NCBI RefSeq assembly: GCF_009363075.1 | Contig: NZ_CP045293.1 | Location: 2,108,001-2,172,000 of the forward strand | Source of the DNA: Paenibacillus guangzhouensis | GTDB lineage: Bacteria; Bacillota; Bacilli; Paenibacillales; Paenibacillaceae | Reading direction: 5' to 3' | DNA: 64,000 nucleotides | In this document: positions 54,848 through 64,000 of the stretch, piece after piece | How positions within the stretch are numbered: position 1 is the first letter of the stretch | How the letters are laid out: each line of letters starts with the position of its first letter | Translations under genes and position numbers: made by a program | The notes under the pieces: generated by a model | The model's input: only the letters and a program-made list of their open reading frames with translations | Told to the model about the DNA's origin: nothing | Database searches by the model: none

Positions 54848-56731
54848 TTAAGGCTGGATTCCCCAGACAAGCGTTCCGTTCTGGAAGAGCGTCACTTTAT
54901 CCCAGTCCACAAACGACGTCTTCGTCTCATCGAACGAGTAATCGTTTGCTTCGTTAAAGTTCGACCAATCGGTTTTAGCCATGCGGAGCTGGACTTCGCC
55001 GGACTGTCCGCCTGCCGGAATGGAACCGGCGCCTGAAGAAAAGCTGAGCTCGACATAGGTATCGGTACTATTTCCGCTTGTGCTGGCAAACGTATGTTGA
55101 ATATTCTCACCGCCTACCTGCGCCCAATCAATCCATGCGTTCACCGTTGAGGAGCCGTCTTTCGTAAAGTAATACCTTATCTTGAGGTCGCTTAAGTTAA
55201 CAGAGTTCGTGCCGTTATTCTTGATGTTGAGATGAGGCTTGATCTGGTTGTCATTGACGTTTGTATCTGCTGCGCGGTACTGTACCGTCAGATTACCCGA
55301 TGGCGCTCTCTGCGGCGTCACCCCCACTTGCGCGGAGTTCGGGCTTTCTCCCACACTGTTCACTGCGCTCACTACATAATAGTAAGTCGTGCCGTTGGTC
55401 AAGCCGGTGTCCGTGTAGCTCGTTCCCGTTACACCGACCGCTAGCGTCGTATACGGGCCGCCGCTTGTCGTCGAACGCTTAACGTTATAGCTAGTCGCAT
55501 CATTCGTCGCCGTCCAGCTAAGCGAGGCTTGCGTGTTGCCGTCCGTCGCCGTCACGCTCGCCGGAGCTCTAGGCACAGTAGGACCAGGGGACGCTTCCAT
55601 CAAACGGTTAAGCATATCTTGTTTCGGTTGATTCCATGTGACCCAATCATCCAGCAGTAGTCCACCGGTATCGCCGCTGTTTGGATTGACGCACCAATAC
55701 GTCCAATACATATTATTCGCACGAATATAATCAACCAGCGTGTTTTGCCATTTGCCTTCCGAAGACGTAGTATCGACGTTTCTGCCGCCGAATTCGCCGA
55801 CAAGAATCGGAGCGACATTGTTTTTATGGATATATCCCCAATATGCATCCCATATGCTTGGCAAGTTGTTAGGAAAAGTGGGGTCGGAGAACCAAGGCTG
55901 ACTCGCTACTCCTGGACCGTAATCGTGAGGAGAATATACGACCCGATTGGCTACATCCAAGCGCACTGGATCATTTTGCACCCCTTTTAGGTTGCCGCCC
56001 CACCAGTAGTTCCCTGTCTGGCCCTGAACATTAGAGCTTACGCCTTCAACAATGATCAACCAATTCGAATTCACGCTTAGTATGGCATTGCCAGCACGCT
56101 CGGCGGCCAAGCGCCAATCACGGGCCAAATCGCCGCAGCCCCAGCAGGCGTTGCCATGAGGCTCGTTATGCAGATCCGCCCCAATTACCGTATCGTTGCC
56201 CAAATAGCGCTGCGCCAACATCTTCCAGTCTTCTACCCACGTCGTTTCCGAAACTGTTGAAGTGTACCACAGTTCCGATTGTTCGACGGATGTCGGACGA
56301 TGTCGGTCCAGAAGCACCTTCATTCCTTTTGCGCGCACTTTTTCAATCAATTTGTCTAGAATCTGAATAGGCGTCAATCCCTGAAGATCGGGGTTTATCG
56401 AATAATCGATACTGTTAGAAAGCTTGCCTGGCTGAAACATTTCATTGGTGTAAGGAATACGCAGCAGATTATACCCTTTACCCTTTATTTGGTCGAGTAT
56501 GCTGTCCATCGAACGAGTCCACAATCCGTGTGGCGCAAAATTCGCCGTCTCGAATCCAAACCAGCTAACGCCGTTGAATTTGGCGGTGTTTCCGCTAACG
56601 TCCTCGATTCGGCTACCGTTGGTGTGATAATAATTCGAACCATTCGCAGTTACCTGAAATCCCAATGTACTCGCAATAAGAAAAAGGGTCAGTGTCAATG
56701 TCAATGTGAGTCTCCATGCCTTTCCTTTCAT
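54848..56731 (-). CDS. secreted GH5 endoglucanase with FN3 and CBM3
   Basis: Signal peptide (LTLTLTLTLFLIASTLGFQV), then a GH5 catalytic domain (residues about 35-390) with NLLRIPYTNEMF, the acid/base Glu in IGADLHNEPHGNACWG, YSPHDYGPGVA and the nucleophile Glu in PILVGEFGGRN. One FN3 domain and a CBM3 follow (ASVTATDGNTQASLSWTA; QYRAADTNVNDNQIKPHLNI). It cuts internal cellulose bonds. Its FN3-CBM3 end is almost the same as that of the GH6 protein downstream, pointing to module duplication. The LTLT repeats in the signal peptide come from a short tandem repeat. Confidence 0.94.
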   Translation of the reverse strand: MKGKAWRLTLTLTLTLFLIASTLGFQVTANGSNYYHTNGSRIEDVSGNTAKFNGVSWFGFETANFAPHGLWTRSMDSILDQIKGKGYNLLRIPYTNEMFQPGKLSNSIDYSINPDLQGLTPIQILDKLIEKVRAKGMKVLLDRHRPTSVEQSELWYTSTVSETTWVEDWKMLAQRYLGNDTVIGADLHNEPHGNACWGCGDLARDWRLAAERAGNAILSVNSNWLIIVEGVSSNVQGQTGNYWWGGNLKGVQNDPVRLDVANRVVYSPHDYGPGVASQPWFSDPTFPNNLPSIWDAYWGYIHKNNVAPILVGEFGGRNVDTTSSEGKWQNTLVDYIRANNMYWTYWCVNPNSGDTGGLLLDDWVTWNQPKQDMLNRLMEASPGPTVPRAPASVTATDGNTQASLSWTATNDATSYNVKRSTTSGGPYTTLAVGVTGTSYTDTGLTNGTTYYYVVSAVNSVGESPNSAQVGVTPQRAPSGNLTVQYRAADTNVNDNQIKPHLNIKNNGTNSVNLSDLKIRYYFTKDGSSTVNAWIDWAQVGGENIQHTFASTSGNSTDTYVELSFSSGAGSIPAGGQSGEVQLRMAKTDWSNFNEANDYSFDETKTSFVDWDKVTLFQNGTLVWGIQP

Positions 56732-57126
56732 TTGTTCCCAACCTTTCCATAAAAGAGTAGGATTTAGGAAAATAAGCAGGTTCTACATGTGTATCGCCTC
56801 CTTTACATCCGGACCGATTTGTTAATCACTTCCTTTCAATCGGAATGACAAAGATCTCTTTGGAATGGAGCGTACTGTGTTTTCTCAATTCAAGAAGGGG
56901 ATATCGAGGATGGGAGAGAATTGGAGTTGCATTTATTAAATCGTGAGCCCATTATATGGAGGAAAGGCCTATAATCGCTATAATTTTAATTACCCGTTTA
57001 ACACTCTAATGACTCAACTGCGTTAATAACTTTAAAATGAAAAAGGCATAAGACGGTTCCATCTACATTTCCAGGCGTACCGCCAAATTTCAATATTAAT
57101 CTCTGCATTAGATCATTCGAACAATA
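56732..57126. other. intergenic stretch, promoter side of the GH5-GH6 operon
   Basis: About 400 bp without a gene. The promoter of GH5-GH6 should be here (56760-56900), but no -10/-35 pair or catabolite site stands out. Confidence 0.4.
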
Positions 57127-57184
57127 AAAAAACTTCCTCAACGAATCTGGGTAATATGCCCATGACTTTGTAGAAGAAGTTTTT
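57127..57184 (-). terminator. terminator of the GH16 gene
   Basis: AAAAAACTTC (57127-57136) pairs with GAAGTTTTTT (57175-57184); on the minus strand the stem opens with the GH16 side and ends in a T-run. It lies 37 bp behind the GH16 stop. Confidence 0.75.
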
Positions 57185-57220
57185 TCTTTTATTCACCAAT
57201 GTTCCCAATTCAACAACAGG

Positions 57221-58486
57221 CTACAGTTTAATCAATCTCCACTTCTGGGCACCGGTTCCGTTATCGGTCCATATTTGCACATTCGTTCCATCGGCAGTAC
57301 CCGCAGAGCTAACGTCTAGTGCTTTCCCGCTTCGTACGTTTATCAGTTTGAAGCTGCCATCGCCATTATCAATCATACTCCACTTTTGTGCAGCTGTTCC
57401 ATTCTCCGACCATATCTGTACATTCGTGCCGTCGGTTATTCCTGCACTGTCGACATCCAAGGCTTTACCGCTATTTGGGTTGATTAACTTGAAGCTGCCA
57501 TCTGAATTGGTAGATATTCTCCATTTTTGTGCTGCCGAATTGTTATCTGTATAGATTTGTACATTTGTACCGTCTGATGTGCCTGCAGCAAAAATATCAA
57601 GCGCTTTTCCGCTATTCACATTGATCAGCTTATATATCGCTCCAGGCTCAATAGGCGTAGAGTCTGCCGTATAAACTCGAACATAATCAACCGTCATCAT
57701 TTGTGGAAGACTTGTGCTAGCATCCGGGTACCCAGGCCAATCCCCGCCTACTGCCAGATTCATGATAATAAAAAATGGATGGTCGAAAACCCATGTTTTA
57801 CCCGAACCAAGTTGGCTTTTGTTAAAGGTATGATAAAGATTGCCATCCACGTACCAACGGATTTGCGTAGGCTCCCACTCTACAGTGAACACATGGAATG
57901 CGTCCTTGAACTGCTGTCCGTTCGGCAAAGTGTAAGGTTTGCTGATACCACCAGAACCGGAATAGCCTGGGCCATGCGCTGTGCCATAAACAGTAGAAGA
58001 GTCATGACCCAGATTCTCCATAATGTCAATCTCCCCCATGTTAGGCCAGCCCGTTGAATTCGGATCTTCGCCAAGCATCCAAAACGCTGGCCAGATCCCT
58101 TTGCCATAAGGCAATTTAATACGTGCTTCAAACTTGCCGTATGTTTGCGTGAATTTTCCGCTTGTCAGTAATCGTGCAGAAGTATAAGAATTTCCGCCGT
58201 AATTTTCTTTGATCGCTTTGATGATTAAATTACCGTTACCATCCAAATAGGAGTTGTCTCTTCTGTCTGTATAGTTCTGTAATTCATGGTTTCCCCAGCC
58301 ATTACCTCCGATATTATAGTCCCATTTACCAGCATTAGGTGCGGCACCGAAATTCCCATTAAATTCATCGCTCCAGACCAAGTTCCAAGTGGTCGCAGCC
58401 TTAATCGAAGGAAGTGGTCCCAAGATCAAGCTGAATAGCATAAGGAATACGAAAGCGTAAAGAAACGTTCTTTTCAATTTCAACAT
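57221..58486 (-). CDS. secreted GH16 beta-glucanase with ricin-type lectin domain
   Basis: Signal peptide (TFLYAFVFLMLFSLILGPLP), GH16 domain (residues about 30-280) with the catalytic block GEIDIMENLG (both Glu and the middle Asp), WSDEFNGNFGAAPNAGKWDY and MTVDYVRVYT. The C-terminal 140 residues form a ricin-B beta-trefoil with three QKW repeats (AAQKWRIS, AAQKWSMI, AQKWRLI). It would hydrolyse beta-1,3 or beta-1,3-1,4 glucan. I chose the ATG at 58486 because AAGGAGG lies upstream; the longer frame has none. Confidence 0.94.
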   Translation of the reverse strand: MLKLKRTFLYAFVFLMLFSLILGPLPSIKAATTWNLVWSDEFNGNFGAAPNAGKWDYNIGGNGWGNHELQNYTDRRDNSYLDGNGNLIIKAIKENYGGNSYTSARLLTSGKFTQTYGKFEARIKLPYGKGIWPAFWMLGEDPNSTGWPNMGEIDIMENLGHDSSTVYGTAHGPGYSGSGGISKPYTLPNGQQFKDAFHVFTVEWEPTQIRWYVDGNLYHTFNKSQLGSGKTWVFDHPFFIIMNLAVGGDWPGYPDASTSLPQMMTVDYVRVYTADSTPIEPGAIYKLINVNSGKALDIFAAGTSDGTNVQIYTDNNSAAQKWRISTNSDGSFKLINPNSGKALDVDSAGITDGTNVQIWSENGTAAQKWSMIDNGDGSFKLINVRSGKALDVSSAGTADGTNVQIWTDNGTGAQKWRLIKL

Positions 58487-58601
58487 AGAAATTCCTCCTT
58501 TTTCACTGACGAGTAATCCATCGTATTGCTTAATAATATATCTATGCACCACGCTCCTTCCGAATATTTTTGTTACGGGAGCTTGACAAATGCTTATATT
58601 G

Positions 58602-58642
58602 AAAAAACGGCAAGCTGATGGCGATATAGCTTTGCCGTTTTT
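58602..58642. terminator. bidirectional stem-loop
   Basis: AAAAAACGGCAA (58602-58613) pairs with TTTGCCGTTTTT (58631-58642). T-runs on both sides suit a terminator for the AraC-type pseudogene on the minus strand. Confidence 0.75.
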
Positions 58643-58739
58643 AGAGAATTCCTTTAGTTGATGTTTTTGAAAGCAATGATCGCGCTAAACATAGGAATAT
58701 AGTTATTAATAATCAGAACAAGTCCTGCAGGTAACATCA

Positions 58740-59340
58740 TCATATAGAAAATCCAATTTTTTGCGTATCGTCTTGAAAAATGCTAGCTTCGCTATAAACG
58801 CCATTTCCGTTGTGTTGCCAATTCGTCGTTAATCTGGTTGAATAAACCAATTTGTTCTTCATTCTCCTTCCTATTGATTCCTTCCAATATCTATATATTA
58901 CTTTTTTGGGAGTGAGGCCTTCTATCCGGGAAATGACTACATAAACACTATTGTGACATGTGAGACTGAATTTTTTTCGGTATTGGGGAGAAATACTAGT
59001 CACTCTTTTGAACATTTTGGCAAAATGCGAGAAATGACTATAGCCTGTGACTTCAGCAATAAAGCTGATTTTATCTTCCGTTCACACGAGCAGTTTTTTG
59101 GCTTTCTCTATTCTAATATTTAGCATGTATTCAGAAATGGAGAGTCCTATTTCTTTTTTAAGGAGGCGGCACATATACCCGGAATTCAGGTAGACAAAAG
59201 TAGCAATATCCTCCCTATTCACTTCTTCGTGCAAATGATCGTCCATAAATTTTCTGACTTTCGCGATAACTGCTGAAACATCATTATTATGCTAGTTCAT
59301 ATACTCCATTCCGGTCGATACGACACGAATACCCAAACTT
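58740..59340 (-). pseudogene. AraC-type (YesN-like) response regulator, C-terminal fragment with stops
   Basis: The minus strand carries VIAKVRKFMDDHLHEEVNRE, TFVYLNSGYMCRLLKKEIGL and SISEYMLNIRIEKAKKLLV, then an in-frame TGA (59082-59084), then DKISFIAEVTGYSHFSHFAK and FKRVTSISPQYRKKF. This is the double helix-turn-helix of AraC/YesN regulators. Another in-frame TAG lies upstream and no receiver domain is left. Such regulators often control polysaccharide genes, which fits the surroundings, but this copy cannot be functional. Confidence 0.85.
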
Positions 59341-59609
59341 TCGAAGTTGGTTTAAAGAACGAGTAGCAGTTCCTACATCCTGCAACTCTTCGTTCGGAAA
59401 TATTTTCCTATGAGCAATTGCTGTGTTCATTCTGCTTGAAACAGGTCATTAAAGTGTTTAAGGTGTCACGCTTCGGATAGAGCTTCCCTAACTTGGATCG
59501 ATAAAATAAAAATACGTACTAAGGAAGGAGGTAACGAGGTCAGAAAAAGGAAAGCCGTCAGATTAAGAGCCGAGCATCAGACAAACCATTTTGAGGAGGT
59601 ACTACTTAC
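59341..59609. other. intergenic stretch upstream of the GH5-ricin gene
   Basis: About 270 bp with no gene. It should contain the promoter of the GH5-ricin gene; AAGGAGGTAACGAGG at about 59522-59536 looks like a ribosome binding site without a matching frame. Confidence 0.4.
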
Positions 59610-61073
59610 ATGCTGAAAAGAACGATCTCAATCGTATGCACATTTGTTATCACCTTAATGCTAACGGTAACTTTAGTTCCAGCAGACAAAATAAGTGCTG
59701 AAGATGTGGAAGCTGGTACGGTCGTAGCCCTGAACGGCCAATTGAGAGTATCCGGAAGTCAATTAGTCAATCAATCGGGGCAAGCCATCCAATTAAAGGG
59801 GATGAGCTCCCATGGATTGCAGTGGTTTGGGCAGTACGCGAACTACAATAGTATGAAATGGATGAGAGACAACTGGGGAATGACATTATTCCGCGCGGCT
59901 ATGTATACGCAAGATGGCGGATATATCAACGACCCTAGCCAAAAAAATAAAGTGAAGGAAGTTGTGCAGGCTGCGATTGATCTTGGCATCTATGTCATCA
60001 TCGACTGGCATGTGTTGGGTGAACAAGATCCTAACGTCTATAAACAACAAGCAAAGAGCTTTTTTAGTGAAATGGCCAACTTGTATAAGGATTATCCGAA
60101 TGTGATTTATGAAATCTGCAATGAGCCTAATGGGACTGCCACCACGTGGAATGGCAAAATTAAGCCTTATGCAGAGGAGGTCGTTCCGGTTATCCGTAAC
60201 ATTGCTCCGAACAGTATTATTATTGTAGGAACCGGAACATGGAGTCAGGATGTACATGATGCGGCGAACAATCCGCTCTCCTACAGCAACATTATGTATA
60301 CAACGCATTTCTACGCCGGCACTCACGGTCAATGGCTGAGAGATCGTATTGATTATGCGAGAAGCAAAGGTGTGGCAGTATTCATAACAGAGTGGGGAAC
60401 GAGTGATGCATCCGGTAACGGCGGTCCATACCTTTCAGAATCCAAGGTCTGGACAGACTTTATGAAAGATAGGAAACTTAGTTGGGCAAACTGGTCTTTA
60501 GCTGATAAAACGGAGGCATCCGCTGCACTGATGCCAGGCGCTAGCTCATCTGGTGGATGGTCAGATTCCCAGCTAACGACATCAGGTAAATTTGTTAGAG
60601 ATCAGATGAAAGATGGATCCAACCAACCTCCAAGCGATGGCATCGTTTCGGGCAAAACCTATAAATTGGTTAACGTAGGTAGCGGTAAAGCAATGGATGT
60701 CGCTTCTGCAGGCACTGCAGACGGCGCGAATGTCCAGATCTGGGACGATAACGGAACCGGTGCTCAGCAGTGGGTAATTACCGATGTTGGCGGTGGGTTG
60801 TATAAAATCATTAACGTCAATAGCGGTAAAGGCTTGGATGTAGCTAATTGGGGAACAGCAAATGGCTCGAATGTACAAATATGGAGCTATGGCGGCGGCG
60901 CCAATCAGAAATGGAGTATTATCAAAGTTGGAAGCGCTTATAAACTGATTGATAGTAATAGCGGTAAAGCTTTGGATGTAGACTCTGCAGGCACTGCGAA
61001 CGGTACAAATGTACAAATTTGGGATGACAATGGTACAAACGCGCAAAAGTGGAACCTATATCAATTAAATTAG
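59610..61073 (+). CDS. secreted GH5 cellulase with ricin-type lectin domain
   Basis: Signal peptide (residues 1-30), then a GH5 domain of the Cel5 (subfamily 2) type: [37 protein letters not shown], acid/base Glu in [24 protein letters not shown] and nucleophile Glu in [14 protein letters not shown] beta-trefoil with three ricin-type repeats follows ([24 protein letters not shown]). The trefoil resembles that of the GH16 protein. The ATG has GAGGAGG upstream. Opposite in direction to its neighbours. Confidence 0.95.
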   Translation: MLKRTISIVCTFVITLMLTVTLVPADKISAEDVEAGTVVALNGQLRVSGSQLVNQSGQAIQLKGMSSHGLQWFGQYANYNSMKWMRDNWGMTLFRAAMYTQDGGYINDPSQKNKVKEVVQAAIDLGIYVIIDWHVLGEQDPNVYKQQAKSFFSEMANLYKDYPNVIYEICNEPNGTATTWNGKIKPYAEEVVPVIRNIAPNSIIIVGTGTWSQDVHDAANNPLSYSNIMYTTHFYAGTHGQWLRDRIDYARSKGVAVFITEWGTSDASGNGGPYLSESKVWTDFMKDRKLSWANWSLADKTEASAALMPGASSSGGWSDSQLTTSGKFVRDQMKDGSNQPPSDGIVSGKTYKLVNVGSGKAMDVASAGTADGANVQIWDDNGTGAQQWVITDVGGGLYKIINVNSGKGLDVANWGTANGSNVQIWSYGGGANQKWSIIKVGSAYKLIDSNSGKALDVDSAGTANGTNVQIWDDNGTNAQKWNLYQLN

Positions 61074-61226
61074 TCTTGTAGCTATTAAATCAGGATCATT
61101 AAGCTAAAACTATAAAATGAATAGACTATAATCGCATGAAGTATATAGGACTATTAACAAAGACCTTGTTTTCATGACAGCCTTGCTTACAGATGTCACT
61201 AATCTTGAAACTTTTAGGCTTTACAA

Positions 61227-61279
61227 AAAGAAGATCACCACATCCGGCCAGCTTGGCCAGATGGATGGTGATCTTCTTT
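61227..61279. terminator. bidirectional terminator between GH5-ricin and SLH protein genes
   Basis: AAAGAAGATCACCA (61227-61240) pairs perfectly with TGGTGATCTTCTTT (61266-61279). It lies between two convergent genes, with A/T runs on both sides. The remaining DNA to 61497 shows nothing else. Confidence 0.88.
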
Positions 61280-61497
61280 ATTACATTCTGTTAATTGCCT
61301 GAAACGGTGATTGGCTGATTGTACTACTGGTATACCAATTTGATCAATTTCAGGTGAAATTCGCAATACTTATTTTTGATAATTTTTCTACTAGCACAAT
61401 TAGATCTTGATCTTGGTATAACAAAACACCATCATTATTTGACATTATTAAACCAAGATAATGACAATGTTTTGTTTCTAACTACTATGATTGCGGA

Positions 61498-64000
61498 TTA
61501 AGCTTGAAGAAACAGTCTGAAGATCATGGTTGCAGCCTGTGCTCTCGAAGCATGGTTCTTTGGTGCGAAACTTCCATCTTCCATACCATTGATAATGCCT
61601 GCGCTTTTAATGGTATCCACTGCTGCTTTTGCATAAGCAGCAATTTGAGATTGATCAGTGAAAGCAGCAGAAAGATGGCCGGTAGCAAGTGTAAGGTTCA
61701 ATTGCTGGCTAATCCGGTAAATCATTACCGTCATTTCCTCGCGAGTAATGTTATCGTTGACACCAAAGGTGAAGTCATTCTTGCCGTTTACGATACCAAT
61801 CTTCTGTGCACTTGCTACTGCGTTCGTGTACCATTGACCTTCATGGACATCGGTGAATGTTGTTGCAGCAGTCACATCAGCGAGATCAAAGGTATCTATT
61901 AACATCTTAATGAACTCTGCGCGTGTTACTTTGCCTGTGGGATTGAACAAGCCATTGCCCGTTCCATTAATTGCGCCCCTTACAGCTAGTGCCTGAATAC
62001 TATCCTCAGCCCATGCCGTTACAGATGTGTCAGTAAAGGAGACATGTGAATAGGCAGCCGCATACTGGCTAAAGCGCTTTGCCATAAATTCAACGTTGCC
62101 TGTTGCCGAATTATATTTGCCGTTCTTCACAACTTCGAGCTTGCCATTACTATCTTTGTAATAAATGATAATGTTGTTTGACTTTTCCCCAGCTTTCATT
62201 TTGTAAGGGATACCTATTTGCACGCCACTTCCGATAAGGTTGTTGATCTTCTTTTCGTCAATGCGAAGTCTGAAATCATAGACCGTTCTTCCATTCAACT
62301 GCCCCTGAACGGTTGCCGGCAGATTAGCTGCGTCTACCGCTTCCACAGTAAGGTGGATAATGGATGCAGCAGTTCCGCCATTTTTGCTAATCAGCTCCGG
62401 ATTAATCGTAACGGTTGCTAAGCCAGTATCCAGCAGAATGGCTTTAATGTTGCTGTCCGTCAAAATATTCTGTGCCGGAATGTCCAAATTCACTTTCTTT
62501 GTACCTTCAGCCATTTTCACGACAATTGTAATTCTGTGATCTGTCGCATCATGTAATGCCGCTCTAATGTCTTCTGGCTTAACAATAGCTACAGCCACAC
62601 CATTTGCATCGGTTATTGGTTGAACGATAACTTTGCCGGAATCGGACGTCGTCGTTGGCTTACTCGGTGTACTTGGCGAACTGACTCCTGGCGATTCGCC
62701 TCCGCCTCCCGTATTCGACGTTGCTTTTACCGTGATCACCGCAGTAGCTTCCTTACCTCCATCGGCAGTCGTAACTTTAATCGTTGCTGTTCCCACAGCA
62801 ATAGCCGTTACTTTACCTGTTGTGCTATCCACTATTGCTACACCTGGTTTGTCTGACGACCATATTACTGCTTGGTTCGTCGCGCCTGCAGGCGCAATTG
62901 TTGCTGCCAGTGTTTGCGTGCCGCCTACTGTGAGATCAACTTTCGTTGGAGTCACTGAAACTCCCGTTACCGGCACTTTTACCGCAGTTACAGTTACAAC
63001 TGCTGTTGCTGTATGACCACCGTCTGCTGTTGTTACCGTGATCGTGGCTGTTCCTGTTCCAACTGCCGTTACTTTACCTGTATGATCAACCTTTGCAATG
63101 CCAGTGTCGCTCGAGGTCCAAGTTACCTCTTCATTGCTTACATTTACCGGTTGGAACTTCGTTTTCAGTACGCCTACCGATCCTACTTGTAATAAAAGAT
63201 TTGCAGGATCCAGCGATATACCTGTTACCGGAACATACGTGCCAGAAGTCGAGAAAAATGTTACAAAACTATCAATCAAGCCCTCTTTGCTTGTTATTGC
63301 ACGAATCACCTTAGCCGATGTGGCACCGATTGGCGCGGTATAAACTACGCTGTCCTTTGTCGGCAGCGAGCCATCTATCGTGTAGTAGATGGTGGCCCCT
63401 TCAATATCAGTTGTTAATGCAACCAACTTGTTTGTTGCTGTCACAAGAGGAGCCTTAGCCTTCTGCTTCACAACTTCAGGAGTGCCAGGTGCAATGGTCA
63501 AAGCACTGAAGTTAAATCCATCCCCATTAACCATGATGCGAAGCGTTTGAACGCCTGCATCCAATTTCACGACGACATAGGCTTCTTGATAATTACCCCA
63601 GCCTCCCGTAGACGGTATGGATGCAGAGCCTTTAAGCGTTCCGTTTGATAATACCGAAGCGGAAACACCGCCTTGTGGCGTAGCATATTGGAGACGTACT
63701 TTATAGTAGCCCTCCTGAGGGACATTGATGAGATAATCGAATGTGGATCCTGCAACGGTGTACCCGAGGTTATTCATCGTACTTCCGTACTGAATCACCT
63801 GTTGGCCCGCTGCGACAAACTTATCGGCCTCAACCTTGATGACCCCGTCGCTTCCGGCTGTTTGTGTAATCACGGGTTCAAAAGTGATATTCTGCATATC
63901 AAACGAGCCGCTGTTTCCTTGAATACGCATGATTTGTTCTCCAGCCTGAAGTTGTACCGTAAGCCGAGCGCCTACCCAGGCTGTCGAACCATACAGATTC
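61498..64000 (-). CDS. S-layer-anchored protein with CBM-like, Big2 and SLH domains (partial)
   Basis: The frame stays open to the window edge, so the N-terminus is missing. In order: a CBM6/35-like lectin region (LQAGEQIMRIQGNSGSFDMQ and VQTLRIMVNGDGFNF), a chitobiase C-terminal-like domain (ATIYYTIDGSLPTKDSVVYT), two Big2 Ig-like domains (VTGISLDPANLLLQVGSVGV; VTGVSVTPTKVDLTVGGTQT), a linker, a region of unknown fold (VIVQPITDANGVAVAIVKPE) and three SLH domains (SVTAWAEDSIQALAVRGAIN; FTDVHEGQWYTNAVASAQKI; YAKAAVDTIKSAGIINGMED). The SLH part binds pyruvylated cell-wall polymer and holds a glycan-active enzyme or adhesin at the surface. Confidence 0.92.
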   Translation of the reverse strand, partial: NLYGSTAWVGARLTVQLQAGEQIMRIQGNSGSFDMQNITFEPVITQTAGSDGVIKVEADKFVAAGQQVIQYGSTMNNLGYTVAGSTFDYLINVPQEGYYKVRLQYATPQGGVSASVLSNGTLKGSASIPSTGGWGNYQEAYVVVKLDAGVQTLRIMVNGDGFNFSALTIAPGTPEVVKQKAKAPLVTATNKLVALTTDIEGATIYYTIDGSLPTKDSVVYTAPIGATSAKVIRAITSKEGLIDSFVTFFSTSGTYVPVTGISLDPANLLLQVGSVGVLKTKFQPVNVSNEEVTWTSSDTGIAKVDHTGKVTAVGTGTATITVTTADGGHTATAVVTVTAVKVPVTGVSVTPTKVDLTVGGTQTLAATIAPAGATNQAVIWSSDKPGVAIVDSTTGKVTAIAVGTATIKVTTADGGKEATAVITVKATSNTGGGGESPGVSSPSTPSKPTTTSDSGKVIVQPITDANGVAVAIVKPEDIRAALHDATDHRITIVVKMAEGTKKVNLDIPAQNILTDSNIKAILLDTGLATVTINPELISKNGGTAASIIHLTVEAVDAANLPATVQGQLNGRTVYDFRLRIDEKKINNLIGSGVQIGIPYKMKAGEKSNNIIIYYKDSNGKLEVVKNGKYNSATGNVEFMAKRFSQYAAAYSHVSFTDTSVTAWAEDSIQALAVRGAINGTGNGLFNPTGKVTRAEFIKMLIDTFDLADVTAATTFTDVHEGQWYTNAVASAQKIGIVNGKNDFTFGVNDNITREEMTVMIYRISQQLNLTLATGHLSAAFTDQSQIAAYAKAAVDTIKSAGIINGMEDGSFAPKNHASRAQAATMIFRLFLQA

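Overview
The window comes from a low-to-mid GC Gram-positive, most likely Paenibacillus or a close relative. The evidence is strong AGGAGG-type ribosome binding sites with frequent TTG/GTG starts, a secreted GH5/GH6/GH16 enzyme set with FN3, CBM3 and ricin-type modules, a large SLH-domain surface protein, a BclA-like collagen protein, an Asp23 remnant and a MalFG-type sugar importer without its own ATPase. The assignment is inferred from gene content only.

The most unusual feature is a scattered family of about 22 short intergenic repeats. Each has a left box (+ strand AACTATCCTGCCCGTTAG), a palindromic core whose sequence varies from copy to copy, and a right box (CTATCGTGTCCCGTTAG). The repeats lie between single, mostly small genes, nearly all on the minus strand, whose stop codons sit within a few bases of the right box. 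They occur in blocks at 1-8406, 32917-36661 and 45492-52140, with one degenerate copy near 17010-17082. Cargo includes two GNAT acetyltransferases, a beta-lactamase-fold hydrolase, a CPCC zinc-binding protein, a tautomerase, an Imm5-like immunity protein, a DUF4279 protein, a Cass2/GyrI-like effector-binding protein, small membrane proteins and several truncated genes. A XerC/D-type tyrosine recombinase (49543-50385) is embedded in the block. A group IIC-like intron (3642-5542) and two IS110-family, IS1111-type elements (1-1272 and 35063-36586) have all inserted into the same core, CCCG/TTAGC. Together this looks like an integron-like gene-cassette array whose boxes are direct rather than inverted repeats. 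Mobility itself is inference.

Between the cassette blocks lie ordinary loci. 8767-16264: an alpha-1,6-mannan operon (GH125, MalF-like, MalG-like, solute-binding lipoprotein, GH76, all minus) with a divergent GntR/LacI-type regulator. 17233-26506: a secreted I9-like protein, two paralogous membrane-anchored PAF-acetylhydrolase-like hydrolases, a TetR regulator, a chemoreceptor, an M29 aminopeptidase and an Asp23 pseudogene. 26938-32419: a five-gene operon of sensor kinase, response regulator, FtsX-type permease, ATPase and exported protein, of the peptide-sensing/export type. 36812-44791: a broken glycosyltransferase, a broken glycine-zipper gene, then three glycosyltransferases beside a long GXT collagen-like protein, suggesting a surface or spore glycoprotein and its glycosylation genes.

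52392-64000 is a cellulose/beta-glucan locus: GH6-FN3-FN3-CBM3 and GH5-FN3-CBM3 (tandem, minus), GH16-ricin, an AraC pseudogene, GH5-ricin (plus) and the C-terminal part of a Big2/SLH protein that runs off the window. No rRNA, tRNA or CRISPR array was seen.
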